Source: Actinomycetota bacterium
GTDB lineage: Bacteria; Actinomycetota; Thermoleophilia; Gaiellales; Gaiellaceae
Length of the DNA: 51,044 nucleotides
Assembly: GCA_005885245.1 (NCBI GenBank)
Contig: VAWR01000005.1
Span: 1 to 51,044 of the forward strand
Reading direction: 5' to 3'
Position numbers and translations under genes: made by a program. Every line of letters begins with the position of its first letter. Within the stretch, counting starts at the first letter, position 1. Of this stretch, positions 33,759 through 41,379 are shown piece by piece. The notes beneath the pieces were generated by a model, which was not told the DNA's origin, searched no databases, and saw only the letters and a program-made list of their open reading frames with translations.

Positions 33759-34822
33759 TCGATCCGCTCCAGGTACGCGCGGTGCGCCGAGACGAAGTCG
33801 CCGAGCGCGTCGCCGCCGAACTTGTCCTTCGACGCACGCGCGAGCTCGAAGGCGACACACGCCTCTGCAACGACCGCGAGCGCCTCGACCGCCGCGGTGT
33901 CGCTGCGCTCGACGAGCGCCTGGGCCGGTTCTCCCGTCTGAAGATCGACGGTGGCCAAGGGCTTCATCAACGTCGGTAGCGGCTTCATCGCGGCCCGAAC
34001 GACAATCGCTTCGCCGTTCGACACTCCGCCCTCGATTCCACCGGCGCGGTTCGTCTCACGGTAGAGACCCCGCTCGTCGCGCAGGATCTCGTCATGAGCC
34101 TCCGATCCGCGGCGCGAGGCCAGCTCGAATCCCTCGCCGATCTCCACGCCCTTCACGGCCTGGGTTCCCATCAAGGACGCAGCCAGCCGCGCGTCGAGAC
34201 GTTCTTCCTTCGTCGCGTACGACCCGAGGCCCGGAGGAACGCCCTGAGCACGCACCTCGACGATCCCGCCGACCGTGTCGCGATCCGCGCGTGCGTCGTC
34301 CACACGGGTCTCGAGGTTCTCCGTCAGCACACGCCCTTCGGCGCGAACGCCGAGCTCCGCGAGCAGCGCCTTTGCCACCGAGCCGGCCGCGACGATGACG
34401 GCCGTGTGACGCGCACTCGCACGCTCGAGCGCGTCCCGAACGTCGGCGAGCCCATACTTGAGCGCACCCGCAAGGTCGGCATGGCCCGGGCGAGGCAGCG
34501 TCACCTCCTTCGTCCCCTTCCCGGCCGGCTCGCCTTCGGGCGGCCATGGGCTCATGCCCCACGCCCAGTTCTCGTGGTCGCGGTTGCGCACGACGAGGGC
34601 GAGCGGCGTGCCGAGAGTGCGTCCGTGGCGAAGGCCAGCGAGCACCTCGACCTCGTCACGCTCGATCTGCTGGCGTGGACTACGACCGTAACCCTGTTGG
34701 CGGCGGTGCAAGTCACCGTCGATCAGGTCCTTGTCGAGGACGAGCCCCGCAGGCAGGCCGGAGACGATTGCGACGAGGGCCGGCCCGTGCGACTCGCCCG
34801 CCGTTACGAGCTCGAGAGCCAT
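33743..34822 (-). CDS. aroC: Chorismate synthase
   Basis: This last step of the shikimate pathway is FMN-dependent. The 359-residue product has ELVTAGESHGPALVAI (start of the family), RRQQGYGRSPRQQIERDEVE, RPGHADLAGALKYG and the C-terminal VGGGIEGG-like signature, here NRAGGIEGGVSNGE. Start ATG 34822 overlaps the aroE TGA (ATGA); the longer frame upstream lacks family sequence. Gene order aroE-aroC-aroKB-aroQ keeps four pathway genes together. Confidence 0.95.
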   Translation of the reverse strand: MALELVTAGESHGPALVAIVSGLPAGLVLDKDLIDGDLHRRQQGYGRSPRQQIERDEVEVLAGLRHGRTLGTPLALVVRNRDHENWAWGMSPWPPEGEPAGKGTKEVTLPRPGHADLAGALKYGLADVRDALERASARHTAVIVAAGSVAKALLAELGVRAEGRVLTENLETRVDDARADRDTVGGIVEVRAQGVPPGLGSYATKEERLDARLAASLMGTQAVKGVEIGEGFELASRRGSEAHDEILRDERGLYRETNRAGGIEGGVSNGEAIVVRAAMKPLPTLMKPLATVDLQTGEPAQALVERSDTAAVEALAVVAEACVAFELARASKDKFGGDALGDFVSAHRAYLERIDWSPR

Positions 34823-35502
34823 CACGCGGAGCGTACTGCCGCCCGCATCACCTCGACAGGCGCCGGGATCCCGGTCCACAGCTCGAACGACGCAGCGCCC
34901 TGCGCGACGAGGACCTCGAGCCCGTCGATGACGCGAGCCCCCGCCGCTTCCGCGGCGCGTGCCGTTGCGGTCAACGGGTACGGCAGATCGACGAGGACCT
35001 GTCCCGCCCGCAGCTCGACGAGCGCGACGTCCCGCTCCGAGGTCGCGTTGATCACGAGGTCGGCCCCGGTGACGTCTGGCGGCCAGCTACCGCGTCGCGA
35101 AAAGCGGTGTGCGCCGGGAAGCGCCGCCGCGAAGGCCACGGCTGCGCCGCCGTCGCCGATGATCGCCGCGCGTGCGAACTCCAGACCTCGCAGGATCGCT
35201 GCATCCGTGGAGGAGCCGTATGCACGTCCGTCGCGGATGAGCAGCGTGTTCACGGAAGGCTCGTCGGTCTCGACGAGCTTGGCCACCCCGAGCTTGTGCG
35301 GCGTGGTGACGTTTGCGCCCGTGAACTGGAGCGCGACGAGTCCCCGCACTCCGGCCTCGAGCTCCTCGGTCCGCACTCCGAGCGGCACGTAAGCCCAGTC
35401 CAGCCCGCGTGCGGCAAAGGCCGCGTTCTGCATCCGGGGAGACAGCGAGGTGGAGAGGGGATCGCGGAGCAATCCGACGAGCCGCGTCTCGCCCGAGATC
35501 AC
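34822..35502 (-). CDS. aroE: Shikimate dehydrogenase, short form
   Basis: The enzyme reduces 3-dehydroshikimate to shikimate. The 226-residue product is shorter than the usual 260-290. The substrate domain is complete: PLSTSLSPRMQNAAF (SxSP), FTGANVTTPHK with catalytic Lys, SVNTLL and STDAAILRGL with catalytic Asp. In the cofactor domain GDGGAAVAFAAAL replaces GAGGAARA, and the NRTxxR NADP-phosphate motif is missing (RFSRRGSW). The start is GTG 35502, overlapping the mltG stop (GTGA). Confidence 0.85.
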   Translation of the reverse strand: MISGETRLVGLLRDPLSTSLSPRMQNAAFAARGLDWAYVPLGVRTEELEAGVRGLVALQFTGANVTTPHKLGVAKLVETDEPSVNTLLIRDGRAYGSSTDAAILRGLEFARAAIIGDGGAAVAFAAALPGAHRFSRRGSWPPDVTGADLVINATSERDVALVELRAGQVLVDLPYPLTATARAAEAAGARVIDGLEVLVAQGAASFELWTGIPAPVEVMRAAVRSA

Positions 35503-36494
35503 GGTCCGCCGTATCCGTGAGTGTTCGCGTAGCGCTGGAAGGCCTGGTAGCTCGCGGTGAAGAAGTGGTGCTTCTTGTCCGGCTTGCGGACGAAGTACAG
35601 GTACTTCACCTTCGCCGGATGCGCAGCCGCCTGCATCGACGCGAGCCCCGGACTCGCGATCGGCGTCGGCGGAAGGCCGATGTGCTTGCGTGTGTTGTAC
35701 GGAGAGTCGCTCTGAAGCTGCGACCGGTGAATCGACTCCGTCGGCGGGATGTCGAGTCCGTAGCGCAGGGTCGCGTCGATCCCCAGCGGCATGTGAGCAT
35801 GCAGCCGGTTGTAGATCACAGCCGCCACGAGCTGGCGCTCGTCCGGTGAGAGCGTCTCCTTCTCGACCATCGACGCGATGATCAGCACGTCGTAGGGAGT
35901 GAGGTTCTTCGAGCGGGCATAGCCCAGGTCGACCCGGCTCCAGTTCTCGCAGAACGCATCGAGCTGGTTTTGCACGAGCTGTGTCGAAGTGGTCTGGGGG
36001 AAGAACTCGTACGTCGCCGGGAACAGGAAGCCCTCGACCGTCTGCACCTTGTTGTGAAAGCAAGGAGGCACCCGGGGCTTCCGGGTTGCCGCGATATATC
36101 CCGCGAGCGAGAGGTCGGCCTTGATCTTCCGCTTGTGCTCGGCGATCTTCGCCACCGCGGCGACGCGCTGGGCCATCTGCTTGCGCGTGAACCCCTCCGG
36201 GAACACGACATGGAACGGCTTCGGCATCGCGATGACCGTCTCCACGGTGCCCGTGGCGGTCGTCCGGGTGACCGTCCGGTAGACGAGCGTGTTCGAGAGC
36301 GTGGACTGCTGCTCGGTTCGCACGGACTTGTCGCCACCGCCGATGGCGGCGACGGCAAGCCAGCCGAGGCCGCCGAGGACCAGGACGAGCACGCAGAGAG
36401 CGAAGATGCGTCGAACCGCGACCTGGCGAGGATTCGGAGCCCGCGGCGGCCGGCCGGACCGCGGCGGGATCACGCCGGGGCGCTGCTCGCCCAC
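35499..36494 (-). CDS. mltG: Endolytic murein transglycosylase MltG (YceG)
   Basis: MltG cuts nascent glycan strands and helps terminate peptidoglycan chains at the membrane. The 331-residue product has a basic, Pro-rich cytoplasmic start, one membrane helix (IFALCVLVLVLGGLGWLAVA), a LysM-like region (VFPEGFTRKQMAQRVAAVAK) and the catalytic domain. That domain contains VEGFLFPATYEF, IIASMVEKETL (catalytic Glu), RLHAHMPLGIDATLRYGL and YNTRKHIGLPPTPIASPG. It overlaps ruvX and aroE, keeping the ruvX-mltG-aroE order. Confidence 0.93.
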   Translation of the reverse strand: MGEQRPGVIPPRSGRPPRAPNPRQVAVRRIFALCVLVLVLGGLGWLAVAAIGGGDKSVRTEQQSTLSNTLVYRTVTRTTATGTVETVIAMPKPFHVVFPEGFTRKQMAQRVAAVAKIAEHKRKIKADLSLAGYIAATRKPRVPPCFHNKVQTVEGFLFPATYEFFPQTTSTQLVQNQLDAFCENWSRVDLGYARSKNLTPYDVLIIASMVEKETLSPDERQLVAAVIYNRLHAHMPLGIDATLRYGLDIPPTESIHRSQLQSDSPYNTRKHIGLPPTPIASPGLASMQAAAHPAKVKYLYFVRKPDKKHHFFTASYQAFQRYANTHGYGGP

Positions 36495-36862
36495 GTGAGG
36501 TAGCTGGAGAGAAGGTGGGCCGCGGCCCGGGCGTCCTCGGGTGCGTCGGCCGGCGATTGTTCCGCGAGATCCGTGGTGAAACGCTCGTCGTAGGTCACGA
36601 CAGGAACGGCGGTGACATGCGTCAGCTCTTCGACGAAGCTCTCGGTCTCGCGCGCCTGTTCGCCACGTTCGCCACGCAACGTCAGGGGGAGGCCGACGAC
36701 GACGCGCTCCACCTCGTGCTCGTCGATCAGCGCGGCGAGTTGCGCCAGACGGTCGCGGCCCGCCGCTTCGACGACGCAGAGCGGCCGGGCGATGGTTCCG
36801 GTCGGGTCCGAGACCGCGACCCCGGTGCGCGCCCGGCCGTAGTCGAGGGCGAGCACCTTCAC
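36470..36862 (-). CDS. ruvX: Putative pre-16S rRNA nuclease / Holliday junction resolvase-like YqgF
   Basis: The product is an RNase H-fold nuclease implicated in 16S rRNA 5' maturation. The 130-residue chain starts VLALDYGRARTGVAVSDP with the first catalytic Asp, has VVVGLPLTLRGERGEQA, and ends with DERFTT and DAPEDARAAAHLLSSYL (C-terminal Asp region). It overlaps alaS by four bases and mltG by 25 bases, the standard alaS-ruvX-mltG arrangement. Confidence 0.93.
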   Translation of the reverse strand: MKVLALDYGRARTGVAVSDPTGTIARPLCVVEAAGRDRLAQLAALIDEHEVERVVVGLPLTLRGERGEQARETESFVEELTHVTAVPVVTYDERFTTDLAEQSPADAPEDARAAAHLLSSYLTWASSAPA

Positions 36863-38181
36863 TTCAGAGCGTCGGCGATCGCTCGCTTGCCCGCCGCGAG
36901 CGCAGCGCGCAGACCTTCAGGGTTCTTGCCGCCCGCCTCCGCCAGTGTCGGCCGCCCCCCACCCCCGCCGCCAATGTGACGGCCGAGGTCCCGGACGAGC
37001 TGTACCGCATCGAGACCGCGATCGACGAGCGACTCGTCGAGGTTGACCACGAGGTAGGCACGGCCGTCGTCGACCGATCCGACGATCACCCCGGCCGCTT
37101 TCTCCTGCCGGCGAACGCGATCGGACAGATCGCGCAGGTCGCCGCCCTTCAAGGCCTTGGCCTCGACGAGCACGACGTCGCCCTCCTTCTCGACGATCTC
37201 GAAGTCGACGGCGACGCCGGCCTGAGGCCTGCGCGACTCCTTCCGCGCCTGTTCGAGCTCCCTCCGGAGCTCGTCGACTTCATGTAGGGCAGCCCGCAGA
37301 TACGCGTGCGCTTCTCCGGACGTGATCGCCTCGATTCGGCGCGCACCTGCGCCCACCGAGCCCTCGGAGAGGAGCACGAACGGTCCGATCTCCGCGGTGG
37401 TGCGGACGTGCGTCCCGCCGCAGAGCTCTCGCGAGAAGCCGGGAATCTCGACGACGCGCACCTGCTCGCCGTACTTCTCGCCGAAGAGCATCATGGCACC
37501 GAGCTTTCGCGCCTCCGCGATCGGTGTGATGAACGCATGGACCGGCAGGTTCTCGAACACCTTCTCGTTCACGAGCCGCTCGATCCGTTCGCGCTCCGCG
37601 TCCGTGAGCTGCTGGGGGTGCGTGAAATCGAAGCGGAGCTTGTCGGGCCGAACCGCCGACCCTGCCTGCCGGACGTGATCGCCGAGAACCTCCTGCAATG
37701 CCCTGTGCAGCAGATGCGTCGCGGTGTGGTTCGCCATCGTCGGGAAGCGGACCGCCCAGGGCACGACCGCTCGCACGCGGTCGCCGGCAGAGAACGCGTC
37801 GCCCTCGACGAGGAGCGCCTGGTCGTCCTCGAGCCGGTAGGCCTCGCGCAGCTCCGCCCGCTTCGCGCTGCCGTCGTCGAGCTCTATCCAACCCGCGTCG
37901 GTCACTTGACCACCGCCCGCGGGATAGAAGGGGGACTCCCGAAGCTTGGCGAGGGAGAGACCGTCGTCCAGCTCCTCGAGGGCACCGATCTGCGTGAGAA
38001 TGTCCGTCTTCTCGAAGCCGACGAACTCGGTCCGAAAGCCGGCCTGCTTCGCGAACTCGGTTGTGCGCTTGTCGTCCTTCGAGACGGTGTCGTGGGAACG
38101 GCTGCGTTGCTGTTTTATTAGACGCGTGAACTTCTCCTTGTTCACGTTGAGGCCCTGCTCGCGCGCGAGTTCCTGTGTCAA
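36859..38181 (-). CDS. alaS: Alanyl-tRNA synthetase, C-terminal part (after a frameshift)
   Basis: These 440 residues contain the editing domain (NHTATHLLHRAL with HxxxH, and ELCGGTHVRT) and the C-Ala domain ending GGGGGGRPTLAEAGGKNP. The frame opens at a TTG (38181) overlapping the TGA of the N-terminal part (TTGA). It continues the AlaRS sequence (TQELAREQGLNV) without lost residues apart from the frame break near 38195. It is therefore the second half of one gene, interrupted by a single-base deletion or a sequencing error. Confidence 0.9.
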   Translation of the reverse strand: MTQELAREQGLNVNKEKFTRLIKQQRSRSHDTVSKDDKRTTEFAKQAGFRTEFVGFEKTDILTQIGALEELDDGLSLAKLRESPFYPAGGGQVTDAGWIELDDGSAKRAELREAYRLEDDQALLVEGDAFSAGDRVRAVVPWAVRFPTMANHTATHLLHRALQEVLGDHVRQAGSAVRPDKLRFDFTHPQQLTDAERERIERLVNEKVFENLPVHAFITPIAEARKLGAMMLFGEKYGEQVRVVEIPGFSRELCGGTHVRTTAEIGPFVLLSEGSVGAGARRIEAITSGEAHAYLRAALHEVDELRRELEQARKESRRPQAGVAVDFEIVEKEGDVVLVEAKALKGGDLRDLSDRVRRQEKAAGVIVGSVDDGRAYLVVNLDESLVDRGLDAVQLVRDLGRHIGGGGGGRPTLAEAGGKNPEGLRAALAAGKRAIADALK

Positions 38182-39395
38182 CTCGAGTGGGAAGCGTAGG
38201 TGTCGTGCAGGCGGAACGCCTCCTCGCCGGGAATGTCACCGCCCTTCCCGGCGATCTCTTCGAACAGCCGGAGACCGCGCTCGAGCGTCTTCCCGAAGCG
38301 TTCCTCTTCGGCGGCCAGGATGCGATGGATATCGTCTCGATGCTCCTCGAGCTCCACGTAGCCGCCCTTCATCTGTTCGATGACGACGTCCGCAAGCTGC
38401 GCGAGGTACGGGGGCTCCAGGCCGACTCGCGAGCCCTGCTGAACCGCGCGCCGGATGATCCGCCGCATGACGTAGCCTCGGCCTTCGTTCGAGGGAGCGA
38501 CGCCGTCGGCAGCCAGAAAGGTCATGCCGCGGCCGTGGTCGGCCAGGATGCGATGCGCCTTCGTCGCCTCGGGTGAGTCGCCGTACGCGACACCGCTTTC
38601 TCCCGCGATCCAGCGCATGATCGCCTGATAGACGTCCGTCTCGTAGACGCTCATGACGTCCTGAAGGATCGCGGCGGTCCGTTCGACGCCCATGCCGGTG
38701 TCCACGTTCTGCTTCGGCAAGGGGGTGAGCTTCCCGTCGACGTGCAGCTCGAACTCCATGAAGACGAGGTTCCAGAATTCGAGGAAACGCTCGCAGCGCG
38801 TGCAACTCGGCTTGCAGTCGGGCTCACCGCATCCGTGCTCGGCCCCCCAGTCGTAGTACATCTCGGTGTCGGGGCCGCACGGCCCCGGACCGCCCACGGA
38901 CCAGAAGTTCTCGGCGCGAGGGAGGAAGACGATGCGCTCGGCCGGCTGTCCCATCTCCACCCAGTGCCGGTGCGCGACTTCGTCCTCGCCGAGGCCGAGC
39001 TCGGCATCCCCGGCGAAGATGCTGACCCAGAAACGCTCGGGATCGAGCTGCAGATGCTCGAACACGAACTCCCACGCGAGCTCGATCGCGCCCTCCTTGA
39101 AGTACTGGCCGAACGAGAAGTTGCCGAGCATCTCGAAGAACGTGAGATGCGAGCCGTCGAGGCCGACCTCGTCGATGTCCGGCGTACGGAAGCACTTCTG
39201 CACGGTCGTGAGCAGTGGCGCGGGCGGGGCGTCGCGGCCGAGGAAGTACGGCATGAGCGGCTGCATCCCGGCCGTCGTCAGCAGCGTCGAGCGGTCGTCC
39301 GCGCGAGGGATGAGCGAAGCCGAGGGCCGAAACCCGTGGTCCTTGGACTCGAAAAAGGCACGGAACCCCGCGCGCAGCTCATCCGACGTGCGCAT
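38178..39395 (-). CDS. alaS: Alanyl-tRNA synthetase, N-terminal catalytic part (frameshifted)
   Basis: These 405 residues charge tRNA-Ala. Class II motifs are in order: FRAFFESKDHGFRPSASLIP, TTAGMQPLMPYFLGRDAPP, KCFRTPDIDEVGLDGSHLTF and TGMGVERTAAILQ. The end reads FRLHDTYASHSS and stops, whereas AlaRS should continue DTYGFPLELTQELA. Inserting one G (TACGC to TACGGC, plus-strand position about 38195) restores exactly that. The start is ATG 39395. The break falls in the tRNA-recognition middle domain, so two separate folded proteins are unlikely. Confidence 0.92.
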   Translation of the reverse strand: MRTSDELRAGFRAFFESKDHGFRPSASLIPRADDRSTLLTTAGMQPLMPYFLGRDAPPAPLLTTVQKCFRTPDIDEVGLDGSHLTFFEMLGNFSFGQYFKEGAIELAWEFVFEHLQLDPERFWVSIFAGDAELGLGEDEVAHRHWVEMGQPAERIVFLPRAENFWSVGGPGPCGPDTEMYYDWGAEHGCGEPDCKPSCTRCERFLEFWNLVFMEFELHVDGKLTPLPKQNVDTGMGVERTAAILQDVMSVYETDVYQAIMRWIAGESGVAYGDSPEATKAHRILADHGRGMTFLAADGVAPSNEGRGYVMRRIIRRAVQQGSRVGLEPPYLAQLADVVIEQMKGGYVELEEHRDDIHRILAAEEERFGKTLERGLRLFEEIAGKGGDIPGEEAFRLHDTYASHSS

Positions 39396-39415
39396 CCCGA
39401 GATTGTAGGGCCGGC

Positions 39416-40135
39416 CTAGGAGGCCTTCTCCGCCACGAAAACCGTGCTGTGCCGTCGTACCCGAAGCGGCCGGTCGAACGGGCCGGCCGTGACCAGGCTC
39501 GCCAGCTCGTCCCAGCTGGCGGCGAACCGGCGAATCGTGTCGGTGTCCATCGTCAGCCAGCCGTGAGCATCGTGCCGGGCCACTGCTCGGAAATGCGGCC
39601 GCAGCGCTTCTTCACCGTTCTCACCACGGAACGTGAAGCGCCGGACCGACGACGGACGACCCGCGAGCTCCCACAGCTCCTGGAGGTGATCGGCGCCGTT
39701 GGTGACTGCAACGAGCCGGCCTCCAGGTTTGAGAACGCGGGCGAGCTCGGCCAGGCCGCGGTCCAGATCCGGCACGTGATAGAGCATCCAGGCCGCAACC
39801 GCGACGTCGAACTCGGCGTCTGCAAACGGCAGCGCCTCGACGTCGCCGTGACGTGCGTCGATTCCCCTGGATCGCTGGATCTCGACCATCCGCGGCGACT
39901 GGTCGATGCCGATCACCTCCGCTCCGAGCTCGTTCAGGATCCGTTCGGCGAGCTCGCCCTCCCCGCCACCGACCTCGAGCACCCGTTGGGGCGCTGCAAC
40001 GGCGACAGCTTCGAAGGCGAACTCCCGCGGATCGTCACCCTCGGCGCCGGCGTAGGCGGATTTGCGGGCTCGAAGGTTCTCTTCCGTCTGGTACTGCGCC
40101 CGGACGAAAGCTGCGTCGTCGATCGGCGGGCTCAC
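39416..40135 (-). CDS. Class I SAM-dependent methyltransferase
   Basis: The product has 239 residues. The UbiE/Methyltransf_11 layout is clear: motif I VLEVGGGEGELAERIL, an acidic residue at the end of strand 2 (IGIDQSPRM), DVEALPFADAEFDVAVAAWM and LARVLKPGGRLVAVTN. The substrate is unknown. It starts with GTG 40135, overlapping the sigma factor stop (GTGA), so it is probably in the sigma operon, upstream of alaS. Confidence 0.85.
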   Translation of the reverse strand: MSPPIDDAAFVRAQYQTEENLRARKSAYAGAEGDDPREFAFEAVAVAAPQRVLEVGGGEGELAERILNELGAEVIGIDQSPRMVEIQRSRGIDARHGDVEALPFADAEFDVAVAAWMLYHVPDLDRGLAELARVLKPGGRLVAVTNGADHLQELWELAGRPSSVRRFTFRGENGEEALRPHFRAVARHDAHGWLTMDTDTIRRFAASWDELASLVTAGPFDRPLRVRRHSTVFVAEKAS

Positions 40136-40902
40136 CCTCGCGCGACGCGAGGTTCCTGCTCCTCCTCGGAGGCGATCTCCTCACGAATCTTCTCGAGCGA
40201 GCGGCGGATCAGCCGCGACACGTGCATCTGCGAGATCCCGACCTGCTGCGCGATCTGCGACTGGGTCAGTCCTTCGAAGAAGCGAAGATGCAAGATCTTT
40301 CGTTCGCGCTCGTCGAGGACGCGAAAGCCAGGCGCGAGGACGGCGCGATCCTCGGACACGTCGTACTGGTGCTCTTCCGTGCCAATCGACTCGAGCGGGT
40401 CGAGCTCCTCGCCGTCGTCGGTTCCACCGCTTCCCGATGAGAGCGAGAGCGAGGAGTAGGCGCGACCCGACTCCAGCGCTTCCAGCACCTCTTCCTCCTC
40501 CACACCGGCTGACTTCGCGAGCTCGGAGATCGTCGGCGAGCGGCCGAGCTGGACGGTCAGCTGCTCCACGAGGCGGGACAGCTGGACGTTCAGCTCCTGG
40601 AGGCCGCGCGGGACGCGCACCGACCAGCCCTTGTCGCGGAAGTGACGCTTGATCTCTCCGATGATGTTCGGCGTGGCGTAGGTCGTGAGCTCGACCCCGC
40701 GCTCCAGATCGAACCGGTCGATCGCCTTGATCAGCCCGATCGCGCCGATCTGCACGAGATCCTCCAGCTGCTCGCCGCGATACGAGTACCTCCGGGCGAG
40801 CGAGCGGACGAGCGACATGTACAGCTCGATCAGCTGCTCGCGCGCCTGGAGGTCACCCTCTTCGTGGTAGCGGCGCAGGAGGACCTTGTCGGACTCGTTC
40901 AT
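40132..40902 (-). CDS. RNA polymerase sigma factor, SigB/SigF type
   Basis: This alternative sigma-70 factor (256 aa) has region 2 (YMSLVRSLARRYSYRGEQLE, DLVQIGAIGLIKAIDRFDLE, TYATPNIIGEIKRHFRDKGW), region 3 (RVPRGLQELNVQLSRLVEQL, a RSPTISELAKSAG helix-turn-helix) and region 4 (LRFFEGLTQSQIAQQVGISQ with the recognition helix QMHVSRLIRRSL). It matches the stress/sporulation B/F/G group. Start ATG 40902 overlaps the stop of the anti-sigma-like gene (ATGA), implying paired production. Confidence 0.92.
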   Translation of the reverse strand: MNESDKVLLRRYHEEGDLQAREQLIELYMSLVRSLARRYSYRGEQLEDLVQIGAIGLIKAIDRFDLERGVELTTYATPNIIGEIKRHFRDKGWSVRVPRGLQELNVQLSRLVEQLTVQLGRSPTISELAKSAGVEEEEVLEALESGRAYSSLSLSSGSGGTDDGEELDPLESIGTEEHQYDVSEDRAVLAPGFRVLDERERKILHLRFFEGLTQSQIAQQVGISQMHVSRLIRRSLEKIREEIASEEEQEPRVARG

Positions 40903-41288
40903 CCGCCGTCCCGTCTTCCCGTCTGAACGGTCTTGGTCAGCTCGACCCACTGAGAGCCGTCGCGATCTTCGACCTCGACTCGATCGCAGACCGCAGCAAG
41001 GATGCGCCTGAGGTCGAGGGCGTCTCCGTCGCCCGCTTCGAGCTCGGCCCGGAGCGAGCTGAACGGGCCGACGACCGTGTGGACCGCCCCGTCCCCGACT
41101 CGCACGAGCACGGTCACGTCACCGTCCTCGCTCGATCGCTCCAGCAGCGCGTCGAGCGCGAGTTCGAGGTCCTGCAGGTTTTCGTACGTCAGATCGAGCC
41201 GCACCGCCAATCCGCCCAACACGAGATGCGCGACGCCGTGGAAGGCCTCGTCTGCAGGCAGCGTCAAGCAGATCTCGTCACCACTCAC
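40899..41288 (-). CDS. Anti-sigma factor-like protein (degenerate RsbW/HATPase fold)
   Basis: The product (129 aa) sits directly upstream of the SigB/F-type factor with ATGA overlap, the usual place of RsbW/SpoIIAB-type anti-sigma kinases. It keeps the fold pattern (LAVRLDLTYENLQDLELALD, VTVLVRVGDGAVHTVVGPF, LRRILAAVCDRVEVEDRD, SQWVELTKTV). It lacks the N-box Asn (here DALLERS) and the Gly-rich ATP lid. It may bind sigma without kinase activity, or regulate it in another way. The family assignment leans on context. Confidence 0.65.
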   Translation of the reverse strand: MSGDEICLTLPADEAFHGVAHLVLGGLAVRLDLTYENLQDLELALDALLERSSEDGDVTVLVRVGDGAVHTVVGPFSSLRAELEAGDGDALDLRRILAAVCDRVEVEDRDGSQWVELTKTVQTGRRDGG

Positions 41289-41303
41289 TGTGTACCTCCA
41301 GTC

Positions 41304-41328
41304 CGACCCTCAGGTAGAACGACGAACC
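41304..41328 (-). promoter_or_regulatory. Candidate SigB-type promoter upstream of the anti-sigma/sigma pair
   Basis: On the minus strand GGTT (41328-41325) and GGGT (41309-41306) are separated by 15 bases, close to the GTTT-N14-16-GGGTA pattern of SigB/SigF promoters. The start codon of the first gene lies 18 bases downstream. A perfect six-base inverted repeat AACCGG-cgtta-CCGGTT overlaps its upstream edge (41325-41341). Autoregulation by the encoded sigma is inferred. The motif is short and could be chance. Confidence 0.3.
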
Positions 41329-41379
41329 GGCGTTACCGGTTTCGCAGGTGAGCGCTAGGAGATTCACCCGCAGCCGATC

